This document shows, one piece after another, positions 20,619-32,134 of a stretch of DNA of 64,000 nucleotides (its first letter is position 1; every line of letters starts with the position of its first letter). The stretch comes from Astropecten irregularis (lineage: Eukaryota > Echinodermata > Asteroidea > Paxillosida > Astropectinidae). The position numbers and the translations under genes are program-made. The notes beneath the pieces were generated by a model. That model did no database searches and was not told the origin of the DNA. It was given only the letters and a program-made list of their open reading frames with translations. The stretch is taken from positions 21,907,873 to 21,971,872 of the forward strand of contig OZ020248.1 in assembly GCA_963971285.1 (NCBI GenBank), written 5' to 3'.

Positions 20619-22005
20619 ATTTTGGGATTTGGAATTCTTTCCTTTGGAACTTGTTCCTGCTGCGTTGTATTTTCACTCTGACCAAGTTCTCCAGACTCTT
20701 GTTGAACTTCTCTTCCATCATCCTCCTCCATGATCTCGTCTTCCTCTGAAATGAGTGGATCTTCTGCAAGCTCTTATTTGATGTATCTTTTAGATCATGA
20801 AAATGTTTTTTTTACAAGGTCGTTTGTTGAATTGTTATGTGTTTATATTGTGAGTGAATGTAAAATATTCTTGATTTCTTTCAAATGAGTTGATTGAAGC
20901 AATAATCCTAACCAGTTCATTGCTTCATGGAAATTGTTCGGATAATATTTCCGGCGTATTTGTGCAGCATTGTGTATGAAATGACTAGCGCAACAATGAA
21001 TTAATGTCTTGTTAAGGTCAGTTTCCTTGACAGATCCAGCTACAATCCTGATTAAAAGACATCAAGCTTGATGCTCATGACAAATGTATCCTCAGGGCTC
21101 AGGAATTCAGGAAAACCTTCACATAGTGGATGATCCTTGCTGCATGTTAAGCCTCAAACACTAAGCATCCAGGAAAAATCTGCCAGGATGGTAAAGATGA
21201 CAATGAGATTTCTCATTGCATTAATTTTGAAGATTCGCAGTTGATCTTCCCCTCTCCACACCATCAATGAAAACTTCTCTGCTGTATCACAGTGGTCTTC
21301 TAGGTTGACAATGACTTCATGACTAGTACATAGTGTGCACAATTTTGTTCAAACTATTTCCCCAAATGTACAGATTTTAATTCCATTCAAACTGTTTGTC
21401 AATAGTTCATGTATAAATTGGCAAATTAGCACCCGCGTATTATGTAGTCATTGCAAATCTATGACTCAGTCACATGGCTGCAGAATGCTTAAAATCTATG
21501 TCTCACAATTATTAGAACATTGTGTTGTCATAATACTTTTGAACTCAAGAGGGATGCAAAATTTTGTAAATTTGGGTTCCTGAAATCAACGTACACCTTT
21601 CTGAATAGCGAGGTCAGAGAATCTACAGTAGTTTCACTGAGATAAAAAAGTATCACTCACCTGACTTCTTGCGTCTGGGTACGAGGCCATGAGCATCGTA
21701 CCATTTCTTAAGATTGCCCATCAGATAGAAGAATGTGTAGCGACACACTCTCCTATATAGCTGAAGCTCCTCATACGTGTCTGTTTCCGCTCCACCTGCT
21801 TCCTTTTCTTCCCAGATGTCAGTCTCGAGTCATTGACGGATGTTGAAATCATCCCGAGGAGCAGCAGATCTTTTTCAAATTCTGTTAATTCTTTAACAGT
21901 ATATCTAAGAGAGGTGACAACAAATAGAACAAAATACCGAATAAAATAACTACCTCCATTTGTTTCCTAGTTCTTTCTTTGTTGAGCACTATCAATAGTT
22001 TTACA
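20619..22005. other. No gene recognised
   Basis: Minus frames at 20462-20769 are acidic and Gln/Glu-rich without a domain. The rest is AT-rich. A few splice-like signals occur, but no family can be named. Ends at the foldback element. Confidence 0.4.
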
Positions 22006-22618
22006 GTCACTTCGCCCACTTTCCACTTCGCCCACAACCACTTCGCCCACAACCACTTCGCCCACATGTCACTTCGCCCACGCGTCACTTCGCCCATTCA
22101 CCACTTCGCCCACTGGCCACTTCGCCCACGCGTCACTTCGCCCACACGCCGCCGTATACACAACAGCCATGAACAAGCTGAACAAATTATTGCGTGATAA
22201 TTGGGTATTTTATTTTATCATGCTGGAGGGCTGGGAAGGAGTCATTATAAATTATAATATTATTATTATGAGTATTAATAGGTGAATAAGTAAATAATTT
22301 CATTTGGGGAGTGCTTTTTACTGCAATTTATCTAAGTATACCTGAGACAGAGTTGGATCCGTGGATTTTGTTTGGTGATTTAAGTGGAATTAACAAGGTC
22401 TTTGTGATAATGTGCTTATTCTTTGTTAAATTTTGTTTAAACTCTGTACATATATTTAAAAATTGCGTTGGTATTAAAGTGGGCGAAGTGACGCGTGGGC
22501 GAAGTGACTCGTGGGCGAAGTGGTAAGTGGGCGAAGTGATAAGTGGGCGAAGTGACGCGTGGGCGAAGTGGTTGTGGGCGAAGTGGTTATGGGCGAAGTG
22601 GAAAGTGGGCGAAGTGAC
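22006..22618. mobile_element. 613-bp foldback element with tandem-repeat inverted termini
   Basis: The left arm (22006-22150) is nine units of about 16 bp with the core CACTTCGCCCAC and a variable 3-4 bp spacer. The right arm (22479-22618) is nine units of the reverse complement. Read inward from each end, the first four units match almost perfectly, including spacers (CACTTCGCCCACTTTC, CACTTCGCCCACAAC and so on). The 330-bp centre is AT-rich and non-coding. The layout copies the long segmented termini of Foldback elements. I see no clean target duplication. It is non-autonomous; a related design with a different core is the 30219-34792 element. Confidence 0.8.
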
Positions 22619-23494
22619 CGACATCCTCAATAAGTGCATTATGGCCTGAATTATCGATGGGCGCCGTCTGGAATTATTTTGAGAGACTGTTCTGGGCCTA
22701 AATCACCAACTTTTAGGTTTGCTCTTAACAGGTAAAAAATAATGTTTGTTTGTTTTTTTTAACTTGGTTGCACATACATGCACATACATAATTGCCATTC
22801 TCCTCTGAATAGGGATTTGCCCTTCTCCAATTGGCACACATTCATTCCCTTTAAATTACAATTAAAAAACATGTGAAGAATTAATTCAATTCTTTTTTTT
22901 CCTAGTCTGCATAGTTATTATATTAATATAATAACTAACATTGTTTTATTTCTTCAGGTTGTGATTGGAATTCCTGTAGGACCCTGGCAACTCTTTCCAG
23001 ATGACATGTTGCATTGTATTTAAGAAGGTCCTGGGCATGACCATTCCACTTCAGCAACAGGCTATCAGATGAGAGTTTGTCCATTGACAATGTAATGCCA
23101 CCATTGAGCAGCTTCCCATGCCATTAGACACTATTTTTGTAATTACGTATTGATTCCAAAATTAAAAAAAATATGCAATAATTTGGAAATAAAATGACTA
23201 GTACCAGTACTTGAAAATTTAAACTTGTTTTTAATAACCATGTGTCTCTCTCATAACTTACATTATTTCCTACTGTCATGAACATTAGCTCTTTTCTCTT
23301 TGGAAGTGGTGTGCTGTCAAGGAAAACGTCTTCATTCTTGCCTTTTCAAACAGTTCCATTCTTGGATGCCTTTGCACTTGTTGAAGCAACATACAAAGAC
23401 AGCATGTTATGGCCAAACTGTTCAACTGTCGGGTTGTCCCAGCTTCCACCTGCTGCCTGCTGTTTGTTAAAATTCTCCTCCAGTGGATCTTGGT

Positions 23495-23716
23495 TCAGTT
23501 TTTCACTGAGGAAGCTTCCTCAAAGCGCCAGTCTCCCACACTGGTGTATGGTTCTAGAGCAGGTTTGTGGGTCCTCATTCCCTGAAGTGGATTGCTAACA
23601 TTCAAGCAATCAAAGAACTGGTTCATCAGTCTAATGAACTGGACTGTTGATGATCTTCCGGGCTGGTTCATTGACTCCAGGGCATTTGCCACAGTTGAAC
23701 TTAGTACCTTAATTTT
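23495..23716 (-). pseudogene. P-element-type transposase C-terminal fragment
   Basis: Minus reading VLSSTVANALESMNQPGRSS, TVQFIRLMNQFFDCLNVSNP and HKPALEPYTSVGDWRFEEAS corresponds to the P-type/THAP transposase region 'L---VA-AL------------T--FI---N-LFD-LN-------KP----Y'. It starts directly after the SWIM-MULE reading MAK (junction near 23716) and shares no frame logic with it. In the paralogue at 61.9 kb the SWIM protein continues instead. It is therefore a chimera made by insertion, deletion or template switching. Confidence 0.6.
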
Positions 23717-24505
23717 GGCCATGCTGAGCTGAGAACGGTTTTTGTCTTGGTCACCTTTATCAGGTGTGTCTGATTTCAGGACTTACTCTTCCATCACTGC
23801 TTCAACAACCGTGTCTGGGTTACTAAACATGTATGGAAAAACCGTGTCATTAACGCTTGCCCTTAGTGTTTCATGTTCTGCCTTCAACCTATAATTGCCC
23901 AGACCACAGTAACCTCGTAGAACCTCATTGAGATAGTAATTTTGTAGATAATACAAAATAAGGACCATGTTGTCCACCGCTACCTCTTTTCTTTCCAAGA
24001 CACGTTTCATGACCGCATTGAATGATTCACTGGCATTGGTTGTCATACCAGAGTCATGACTGTACATCCCTAGAGGCTCCAGAACCCACCTACCAGCAGA
24101 AGAAAGGATGGTTGGCTCTATATCAGTTTCAAAGTAGTCAATGAAAGGCTTACTCCATTTTACTTGGACTTGATCTCTAAGATCATAGAACTTATTCACT
24201 GAATTGCAAGTAGGCAGCTGTAATTGTGTTGATGTGGAAGGTAGAGTTTGGAGGCTTGTACACTTTGCCCAGGCTGGCTACAGTGTTCCTTATCTCACTC
24301 AAGAGGAACAGCACTTTATTCTGGAAGTCTGCACAACATTTAATGTACATGTAAATATTTTTCAAAACAGTGACATCTGCCGAAGGGCCTTCCCCTCGAT
24401 AATCACAAAGCATTGTAGTGGTTCCATCAGTGAACCCAGTTTCAAGACAAATGGCTGCTAATTGGCCAACTCTTCTAAATACTTTGGCATGTTTGTACCA
24501 ATCTA
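23717..24505 (-). pseudogene. MULE/SWIM-type transposase-like protein, middle part
   Basis: The frame 23783-24199 reads VKWSKPFIDYFETDIEPTIL, GRWVLEPLGMYSHDSGMTTN, ASESFNAVMKRVLERKEVAV and LQNYYLNEVLRGYCGLGNYR. The 'TNNASES-NAV-KR' block followed by '-YYL-E--RG--GLG-Y-L' is typical of an invertebrate MULE-like family that ends in a SWIM zinc finger. Further upstream (24200-24505), QPFVLKLGSLMEPLQCFVII and EGKALRQMSLF appear with stops and frame changes. The SWIM finger itself is missing here because sequence after 23717 belongs to a P-type element. A 95%-similar copy of 23716-23935 lies at 61901-62131 and does run into a SWIM finger. Confidence 0.6.
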
Positions 24506-24785
24506 AAAAGAAAACAAAACATATTTGTAGTTATTAATATCTGTTTCACATCAAGGTGCAGAGTGGGCTATGTATTGTTTAATAACACTCCCTGGTCCAC
24601 CTCCAACCTTCTTGTCACCAAGTATCTCCTTCTCTTACACCATCAAACATGCCAGCGCCTGATCCACCAATCCCACAATGAAGTGCATACCATAGAAGAA
24701 ATTATTCATACTTGTCACACACTCTTGCTCATCAACACTCATACCTTCCCATCCATTGACAACCTTAGGGAGAAATACTTGATCG

Positions 24786-25061
24786 TTACTCTTTCAACAT
24801 ACTGTTAAATTTCTTCTGGACCACATGTCTATCACTCATTGTATTCTTCACTGCCATTACGATCTCACCCACAACCTCACTCCCTCTCTCACTCAGTTCA
24901 GACAAGTCTTCCACTATCTCCTTAAAAACATCTAATGTACGCTCCACACTTCCCGATACCATGGGTCGAAGCCCGAGAGTAAGCATCTTGCCAGATGCAA
25001 GTGAAACATCGTAAGTACCGTAGTGATAGCCCCACTTCGTTATTGCATCTGTACACAACAT
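24786..25061 (-). pseudogene. Uncharacterised 'KNTMSDRH' TE protein, middle fragment
   Basis: The 91-codon frame reads DAITKWGYHYGTYDVSLASG, MLTLGLRPMVSGSVERTLDV, FKEIVEDLSELSERGSEVVG and VKNTMSDRHVVQKKFNSMLK. I know this order ('D-T-K-G-HY-TYD--L--G----LGLR-V-SG-A-TTLD--KEI--D', then 'KNTMSDRH---K-FN-LL') from long coiled-coil proteins of unknown function in invertebrates. The expected N-terminal coiled coil is absent here but occurs at 42644-43600 and 49326-50008. Fragment only. Confidence 0.5.
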
Positions 25062-28000
25062 ACACTTGCTGTAAAATATAACAATTCTTTATGTATAAGG
25101 AAAAGAAGGTGTGTTGGGGCATTCCACTCCTTCAACTTCTTATACATATTTGACAAACTTGCGTCTGAGTTTTGTAAGGGGCAAGATGTGCTTATCCTCA
25201 ATTACCCTTTTCTGGACAATTTCAGTGCAGAATTTATTTCTAGTTCTTCATTTTTCTCCTTTCCTACAATCACAACCCAAACCACCATTTTGTAATCTGT
25301 AGAATGCAAGCTCAGTATTTTGACAGTACTATGTTTAGTGTGCAGGAAAGGTGTGATTCTGCTGATGTTCATACATACATGTAATATGTACTCAATTTGC
25401 ATACATGTCTTTCTGAATGTTTCTATTATTATTATGTAGTCATTATACAGGAATTGACATCATTTGTTCAGACACTGGGTAAATGATTGCAATGTCACTA
25501 CTCAATGCCACAATGAAATACCAGGTAAGTATCTTCACATCAGTGTGACAAGTGTTCACCAGTGTTATGGTTTACATCCTCAGATCTTACACTTCTGCTT
25601 TCAATCATATTAAGACAATACAATGTAGTAAAGATGCTGTTTTACTGAATTTTGTTTAGACTTTGGCAAATTTTAAAATCACACACCACATCTAGAAGAT
25701 TGTGGATTGATCCATGTGCTTTTAATTTAAGCAGTGCTTTCTGTAATTTTCATTTTTAAAACAGAACATTTATTTAGAGACTACTAATATTTAACAGGTA
25801 GTTGGTGTTAGCACCTGAACCCTGGAATGACCCAACTTCAGGGTGTCACTGGGGCTTCAAACCTCAGCTGACGGTTCAGGTTATGACCCATACTCAGTTC
25901 ATATTCAGCTAATGAATATTGGTAAAATGTTAAATTTGTGTATTTTAAAATGTTTTTTATTCAGTTTATAGCAAACTATTTTTATAACTTGTCCAGAGAA
26001 ATAACAAGTAAACAAAGACTTGATACCAATTTTTGCATTTGAACTCTGCAGATTTATAATGTTGTATTGTTTTGATAGATGATTTAGGTTTCTGGATTGT
26101 GCAGACTAAAACAAATGATTAGATTTACTGAATGTAGGTTTGAAAACTAAACGATGTATGTGCATTCTTTAGCAGCTGTTTACTACACTGCTGATGTTAT
26201 GACATTTGTAACAATACAGCAGCCAAAACATGCAAATTAATGTTTTGTCAAAATGTTCCACTGCCACTGCAAAATGCTCCACACTGCTGAAATACCTGAG
26301 AATCTTCTCCAGAGCTCTTGGAAAGATCAACATGCAGCTTGAATGTTAAGCAAGAGACACCTTGAACACAGTATCAGAACTGTCATTGCCTGAAGAATTG
26401 ATGTATGAATCAACATGTGCAGTTATGACAAGTGACATCCAACATGAGTGGAACAAACATCCTCAGCCTGCACCCTCATCATCATCACTTTCACTCTCTC
26501 CAAGACAGCAGTGAATCTGTGCCAGGTACTGAGCTTGTGATGTGTTTCTTCTCATCAGTCAGAGATCTGCCAAGATATCAGATTTCAACAATGTCACTGA
26601 TTCTCTTCAAGACTGGTACAAGTGCCTAACTAACATCCTGATGAAGAAGGCACAACTGTGCTGCATGGGTAAATATGCAGGAGTCCTGAAAATCCATTGA
26701 GATTATTGAGATGAAGTGAACACACATCAGTGTTATCATTGAACTTCACTACATTGCAGAAGTTGTACAGACACACAGTACAGTCAACCAGTAGGAGAGT
26801 GATACTGCTACCATGCAGCATTCATTGATAAATGACATGCAGTGAAACATCCTGATGAATGATACATGTGAAAAGCCCTCAGTGTGTACAGAACTACAGA
26901 GATAATCATGGTATCCTCATCAACAACTTGTGGACTTGAGCAGTGAGCATCAACAGTGGAGTGGAGCATATGGCAATTCATTCTGTCAACCATTTCCTTT
27001 TGAGTTTTGTTGCTACAGGTCCACTTTGATCTGCACATTCCTTCTTTTACAGTTAATGGAAACAAAGATAGTAAAATATTAAGCAAAATAATGTGATCTC
27101 ATGCAACATTAAGGGAAATGCATAATAAATAAGTAAACCTAATAATTTGTTTATCAAAGGTGATATAGGTTTATGAATCCTGGTTACATTTCATTCACAT
27201 TGTATGAAGTCCTGTCACACATAATATGTAACATTCATTCATTTATTGAACTGCAGGAGGTGCTCACATTTTAGAGCAAACTGAAGAAATCTGTGAAACT
27301 CTGATGAAAATTCTCATGTTGAAGTTATTTTCTGTATTTCATTGATTTGTATAGAATTCTATGAGCATCCCAACAACACATGAATGGCAAACTGTTATGA
27401 AATACAGTAATTTAAGACAATTAAGCCATTACTTGTTAGACACTTTAATGTAGTTGAAAGCAGAAGTGTGGTTGTATTTTCTCTTTCCAAATCATACATG
27501 CATCTTATAAGTGACCACAAATCTTGGTTATTGTTCTTGCATGTTTGTTCCAGCACAAAATGTAAAGTTGAAGTGACATTGCATGATTTTGCTCACAGCT
27601 GTCAAGAAATTGTGATTATTAAACATGTCTTCAATTGACAAGTTTGTAATAGCTTTTAAAATGGTATGATCTGCATATCTTAAAAATACTCCATGGTATT
27701 GTTAAATGCTGAGCTTTCATGACAACTTCAGCCCTGGTCCCTGTAGATTTGTTCTCTTTTCTTTCTGTTTTTCTTTAAGAATTTCAAACAGAAGATTCCT
27801 GTTGATCTTGAAAGATTGCTAGAAATCCTCCCACAATGTCTTGGTCACAGAGTCAAAGATCCATGACATCACTCCGTAGTGAATGTTTTTGGCAGCTGAC
27901 CTCTTTTATGCCAATTGCCTCTCTCATGTAATTTGGGTTTTTTCCATTCTCCTATCAATTTCTTTCATTCTTAAGGCACTCTACATCCATGTCTCTCTGT

Positions 28001-30012
28001 AAATTGACACCTGATTGTGGAGGCCTTGGTGCATAAAGAGTCTGCACCACTGGTGATGTCATGCAATAGGGTAATGGTCTAGTTAGTGTAAGTTGAAACA
28101 CTTGAAAGAAGGCAACAATGAGTCAGGTGGTTCCTGATGATACCCCCACCTCTGAGTGGTTAATACAAAGAACCAGCAATGGATATTGTTGGTCTTTGGG
28201 GGACCTTTATACCTCAAGTGTTTTCAGTTTTTAAGAAATAAAGAAACCTTTACATTATGTACTGAAAAGAAAATGGCGTCTTTTATTTTAAGGAATTACT
28301 ATGACAATCTTCATTGTGCTGTTTGTTGTGTTTGTTTACTTTTCTTTGTTGTTGTTGTTGTTTTTGCTAGGTAGAGCATTTACTTTGATCATGTTTTTTT
28401 CAACATGCATTTCAAACATAGATTTTGTGTTAAGTTCCAGAGAAGCTCATGTATGAAGATTGCATCAAGAAAAACAGTGTAATTGATCAGTGGGACATTG
28501 CCATTGACATTCTCCTAATTCATAAATTATCAGGGGAGGGGGAAACTTGGCCCCATCCCCCACCAGGATTGGCAGGGAAATACCACCACCCATGTATGAG
28601 AGATGTACATGTAGAAAGAGCCCTACCAACCCCCCTCCCCAACCCCTCCCCCTTCTGCACTTCAAGTGAGAATAGTTGATTGATTCTTAATTCAATATAA
28701 ATGTCAATTTCAATGTAATGCTTCCAAAAAGTATGATCAAATCCTGATACATTTTTAGAATATGATATTTGCTGTGAACTTAAAGACCTTATTAAAAAAA
28801 AACACCAGACTTTAGACAATGGACAATGTACAGTGAATTTAATCATGACAGATGCAGACCAGTAAATTGGTTCAAATCAGTCTGCATGCTGAGCTCATTC
28901 ATATTTTGAATACCTCCAAATCTTTTTTTTTTATAAAAGCATTTCCTGAGCCCTATATGTGAAGTCTTGTAAAAAGAAAAATGGATGGAACCTGGTCACC
29001 AGAGTTTGGACTTTCACCTTTGAGCTGTTTGGATGAAGTCAGGCCCTAAAGTTGTTCTATTTATGCCATGTAGTGGAGGGGTACATTTTTTGGTCTGACA
29101 CCAGTCAATTTGGCAGTTTTAGGGTCATTTTTCTTTGGATGGTTTTTTTTTTCAAAAAGTCATCGGTTACCCTACAGAATATTGAGAATAAAATGGAAAT
29201 GTAAGTTATCAGCTTCATGTTGGTGTATGGCTTTATTGCTTGAGAAACTTGTGACTATTTGTAATACATGTGTAATTGTTTGAAATTGGTCATTTTTCAT
29301 GGGAGCCTATGGGAAATGATTTACTGGTCTGAGTGTCTGCCGCCCTCTGTTGGGATGGGGACATAGTATGGTGCACTGTGTCCCTGGAGCTGGTACCCAG
29401 ACTCCACAATGGAATTCCATATACGTACTGTATAATATCTCACATGTTGACTGAACGCGTGTTCATTTGCTTTGGAGTGTGGAAGTAAACAAGTTAGATG
29501 TTGCGTTGCCGATGTTGCTGAAGTTTTAATGTTCCTAAATGTTCTGGACAGTCGTTCTAGGTGCAAACATGTATTTCCAGGTTGCGTTTAGTCACCTCCC
29601 GGAAGTCTATGGCCATGTCATGGATGTTGATAGTTGGTGACTGATGATGACCAGTCTCAGGAATGATCGAATGGTTGTGGCCCAGGTTGCCATGCATCGC
29701 ATGCACGGACAACGGACTTGTGGAGGTCATGAAGGCAACAACATACAGTATACATGAACCTTGTGACAACAAAGTATTCCTTCAGTTTTATGTGCAACGT
29801 GGACCTGATGACATACCAGCATACATGGAGTGCATTGAGTGCTATTAATTAGCTTGTAATGTGTACTTCCTAGATGCAAACAGTAAGCTCCACGTCTGCA
29901 GCAACTCGGTGGGTTTTTGACTTCTTGCTAGCCTGGTCCCTTCCTCCATGCCTGGGCTAAGGAGTAAGGTAAGTACATGTACATGATGCATGGTGCTGCA
30001 GACAGGTAGGTA
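25062..30012. other. Five-kilobase stretch with no recognised gene
   Basis: AT-rich sequence whose open frames are short and evenly spread over both strands. A pyrimidine/C-rich patch sits at 28550-28670. A short unassigned minus frame (29321-29566, containing HVRYYTVRIWNSIVESGY) might be a decayed exon. I find no transposase motif, ordered repeat or RNA gene. It is the longest recognisably TE-poor stretch in the window, although old decayed TEs cannot be excluded. Confidence 0.45.
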
Positions 30013-30095
30013 CAGTTAAACCTCGTTTATACAAGCTCAAAAGACGAGATCCCGGTTAAAACGAGCACATTACGCCGGTCTCGACTGAGTTAGTG
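30011..30095. mobile_element. Pogo/Tc1-like terminus (TA-CAGT...)
   Basis: TA (30011-30012) is followed by CAGTTAAACCTCGTTTATAC and further 'ACGAG' motifs. TA target duplication plus CAGT(N)nACCTCG is the usual end of pogo/Tigger-type MITEs. A similar start occurs at 63249. The other terminus was not located. Confidence 0.4.
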
Positions 30096-30171
30096 CACTT
30101 TTCTATGGGGAAATAATTGCTTTTAAAAATAGTTAGAGCTCTGATAAAACAAAAAACTATGGGTTTTTATT

Positions 30172-30218
30172 GAATATGGCAACACAGATACTAGTTACGG
30201 AGTTACATATTGTAATAG
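30172..30218 (-). repeat. Left remnant of the split 292-bp repeat
   Basis: GAATATGGCAACACAGATAC through TTGTAATAG matches 48788-48834. Its continuation is found only at 34793-35044, on the other side of the 4574-bp element, so the insertion cut this repeat in two. The last nine bases (TTGTAATAG, 30210-30218) are the left copy of the target duplication. Confidence 0.85.
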
Positions 30219-30332
30219 GAATGCTGGTCAACTCGTACGCCGACCAACTTGTACGCCCCAACTCGTACGCTGACCAACTCGTACGCCGACCAACTCGTAC
30301 GCCAACCAACTCGTATGCCAACCAACTCGTAC
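30219..30332. repeat. Left terminal array of the foldback MULE (part 1)
   Basis: About six degenerate 17-bp units with core CAACTCGTACGCC and spacer GAC/AAC. The array is cut at 30332 and resumes at 31535-31566, giving about eight units in all. The right-end array is its inverted counterpart. Confidence 0.85.
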
Positions 30333-31534
30333 TAAGCTTGTTCGATATGACAATATTTATCGTTATCGCGATATTTTGTTCATATCGAAAATCGTATCGG
30401 GCCCCGGAAAAAATATCGAAATATCGGCAACATCGGGAATATCGGCAGTATCGCGATATTTATATGCTGGCGCAACTTTATTCCAAGAAATCAGAGTAGC
30501 TCACGAGCGGACGTACATGTAAAGCTTGACACACTTTTTGCGACGACCAAAACAAATAGATTACTGCAAAATTTGTAGCTGGTTGCGACGCTAAAAGCAG
30601 ATTTCTTACCGTGCAAATCTGCACCCGAACGAAGCCGACAGTAATCCATATGCGGTCCAGAACGTAGTCTTGGTCCACGACTATGTTATTACCGTACTCG
30701 AATGTACGAACCGATTATCCGCACTGACACGCACGTACGTACACCCATTCGTAAAGGCCTTCGATAATATTAGTGACAGGTCCGTGCGTACGTGTGTGCG
30801 GATTACCTGTACGTACACACGTATGGTCAGTGCGGTTCGAGTATCCACACCAATACAGTCTTCAACCAAGACTATCCAGAACGACGCTGCGTGTGCTACT
30901 GTACTAGCTGTACGCTGCACTTCCGGTCTTCATGACTGAAGCCTACACGTGCGCTGACCGTGCTGACTTCACTATGCTGTGAGCACGTGCATGCCACGTT
31001 GCACACAATTGCATTGTGCCATGTATGCTTGCCGCTTCCGGCCAACATGACTGACGCTAGCGGCATATTGGACTCACGGTTTGGCCGCAATAATTCCAGA
31101 CTACATGGAGTAAGATCTGATATACATTCGCTAAGTGCACGATAATTATCGTGGCTATTACGTTGGGCTTGGGTACTAGTTATGGAAATTTCCAGACAGC
31201 GCGCTGATTGTTTACGTCTTCTTCAAAGTGGTCGTCGCTTTTGGAAGGTTTTTGCACCATATATTTTCAGATGAAGTTCGTAAAAGTGTGTTTCTACTTG
31301 GCCAAATGGACAAAATAATCAGCCGATATTCAAGTAAGATTTAGTTGGTCAGGAAAATGCATTTTACGGTACTTTGGAAGGATATATTTTTTCGGAGATC
31401 TCGTTTCGATCGGTCGCCGTGCATGCTTACATAATGAAAAAGTTAAGAAAAGAAAACGATGACGTCACCACGATAATATTGAATATCGCGATATTTTCTT
31501 CACGATATTTCGATATGCCCAAAACTGGATATCG
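30333..31534. mobile_element. 1202-bp element with ATATCG-rich ends nested in the MULE terminus
   Basis: It interrupts the 17-bp array and is flanked by ACTCGTAC on both sides (30325-30332, 31535-31542), which would be an 8-bp target duplication. Because the flank is itself repetitive, two array units could mimic this. Both ends are rich in ATATCG palindromes (TTATCGTTATCGCGATATTT left; ATATCGCGATATTTTCTTCA right). The middle contains GC-rich sequence (30700-31100) but no recognisable coding region. Eight-bp duplications would suggest hAT; the terminal bases do not confirm it. Confidence 0.6.
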
Positions 31535-31566
31535 ACTCGTACGCCGACCAACTTGTACGCCACCAC
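31535..31566. repeat. Left terminal array of the foldback MULE (part 2)
   Basis: ACTCGTACGCCGACCAACTT then GTACGCCACCACC: the continuation of the 17-bp array after the nested element. Confidence 0.8.
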
Positions 31567-31639
31567 CAAAAAAAAAGACTTTAGTCTGTAATAACGAAAT
31601 AAATTTTAACAAAATAAATGTGTGTGTTTTGAGAGACTG

Positions 31640-32130
31640 GAAACCTTTTCTGTGTGAGAGGATAGTGAGTGTGGGGGGCTCTAATTATTTGTTGTTTGTA
31701 ATAACGAAATTCTTTGTGACTGGGTACCTTTTTATTTTTATCTCTTTTGGGTTGCGTGGGATCGGTATTCTTGTGTGAGAGGATAGTGAGTGTGGGGCTC
31801 TAATTATTTGTTGTTTGTAGTAATGAAATTCTTTGTGACTGGGTACCTTTTCATTTTTTTCTCTTTTGGGTTGCGTGGGATTTAAAAAGAGCCATTTTTT
31901 GTTTGTTATGTTTCTGGGAACCTTTTATTTAAATTCTCTTTTGGGTTGCGTTGGACCTAAAAAGAGCGGTTTTTTTCCTTTTCTTATTTTTTTTTGGGGG
32001 GGGGGGGGAAACTGGGAACTTTTATTTCTTCTCTTTTTGTGTTAAAAAGAGCCGGTTTTTTTTCTTTTCTTATTGTTTTTTTTTGGGGGGGGGGAATGGG
32101 AACCTTTTATTTCTTCTCTTTTGGGTTGAA
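31640..32130 (-). repeat. Diverged tandem array carrying half stem-loops and purine-rich elements
   Basis: Five imperfect copies of a roughly 75-120 bp unit share (plus strand) GGGAACCTTTTATTTCTTCT followed by CTTTTGGGTTG, and end near AAAAAGAGCC. Copies begin near 31720, 31838, 31913, 32012 and 32098. Two of them also repeat GTGTGAGAGGATAGTGAGTG. Read on the minus strand, each unit gives GGCTCTTTTT (half of a histone-type stem-loop), then CAACCCAAAAGAGA and related purine-rich sequence, resembling a U7-binding downstream element. Poly-G/T runs at 31992-32008 and 32081-32094 interrupt the array. Confidence 0.6.
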
Positions 32131-32134
32131 GTGT

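Noticed and set aside
22006..22618. CRISPR-like array (regular repeats with short spacers)
   Set aside because: Spacers are only 3-4 bp, the arrays are inverted about a centre, and the genome is eukaryotic.
28540..28680. Gly/Pro-rich frames on both strands
   Set aside because: They come from a low-complexity C/T tract and have no other coding sign.
29321..29566. LINE C-terminus suggested by 'VRIWNSIV'
   Set aside because: No other reverse-transcriptase motif in any frame around it; the resemblance is too short.
30219..30332. 17-bp tandem repeats as an ordinary minisatellite
   Set aside because: The inverse array at 34636-34792, matched outer bases and the 9-bp duplication show they are transposon termini.
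31900..32130. Poly-G/poly-T tracts as a G-quadruplex regulatory element
   Set aside because: Single G runs of 11-17 do not form the needed four-run pattern, and they may be assembly noise in homopolymers.
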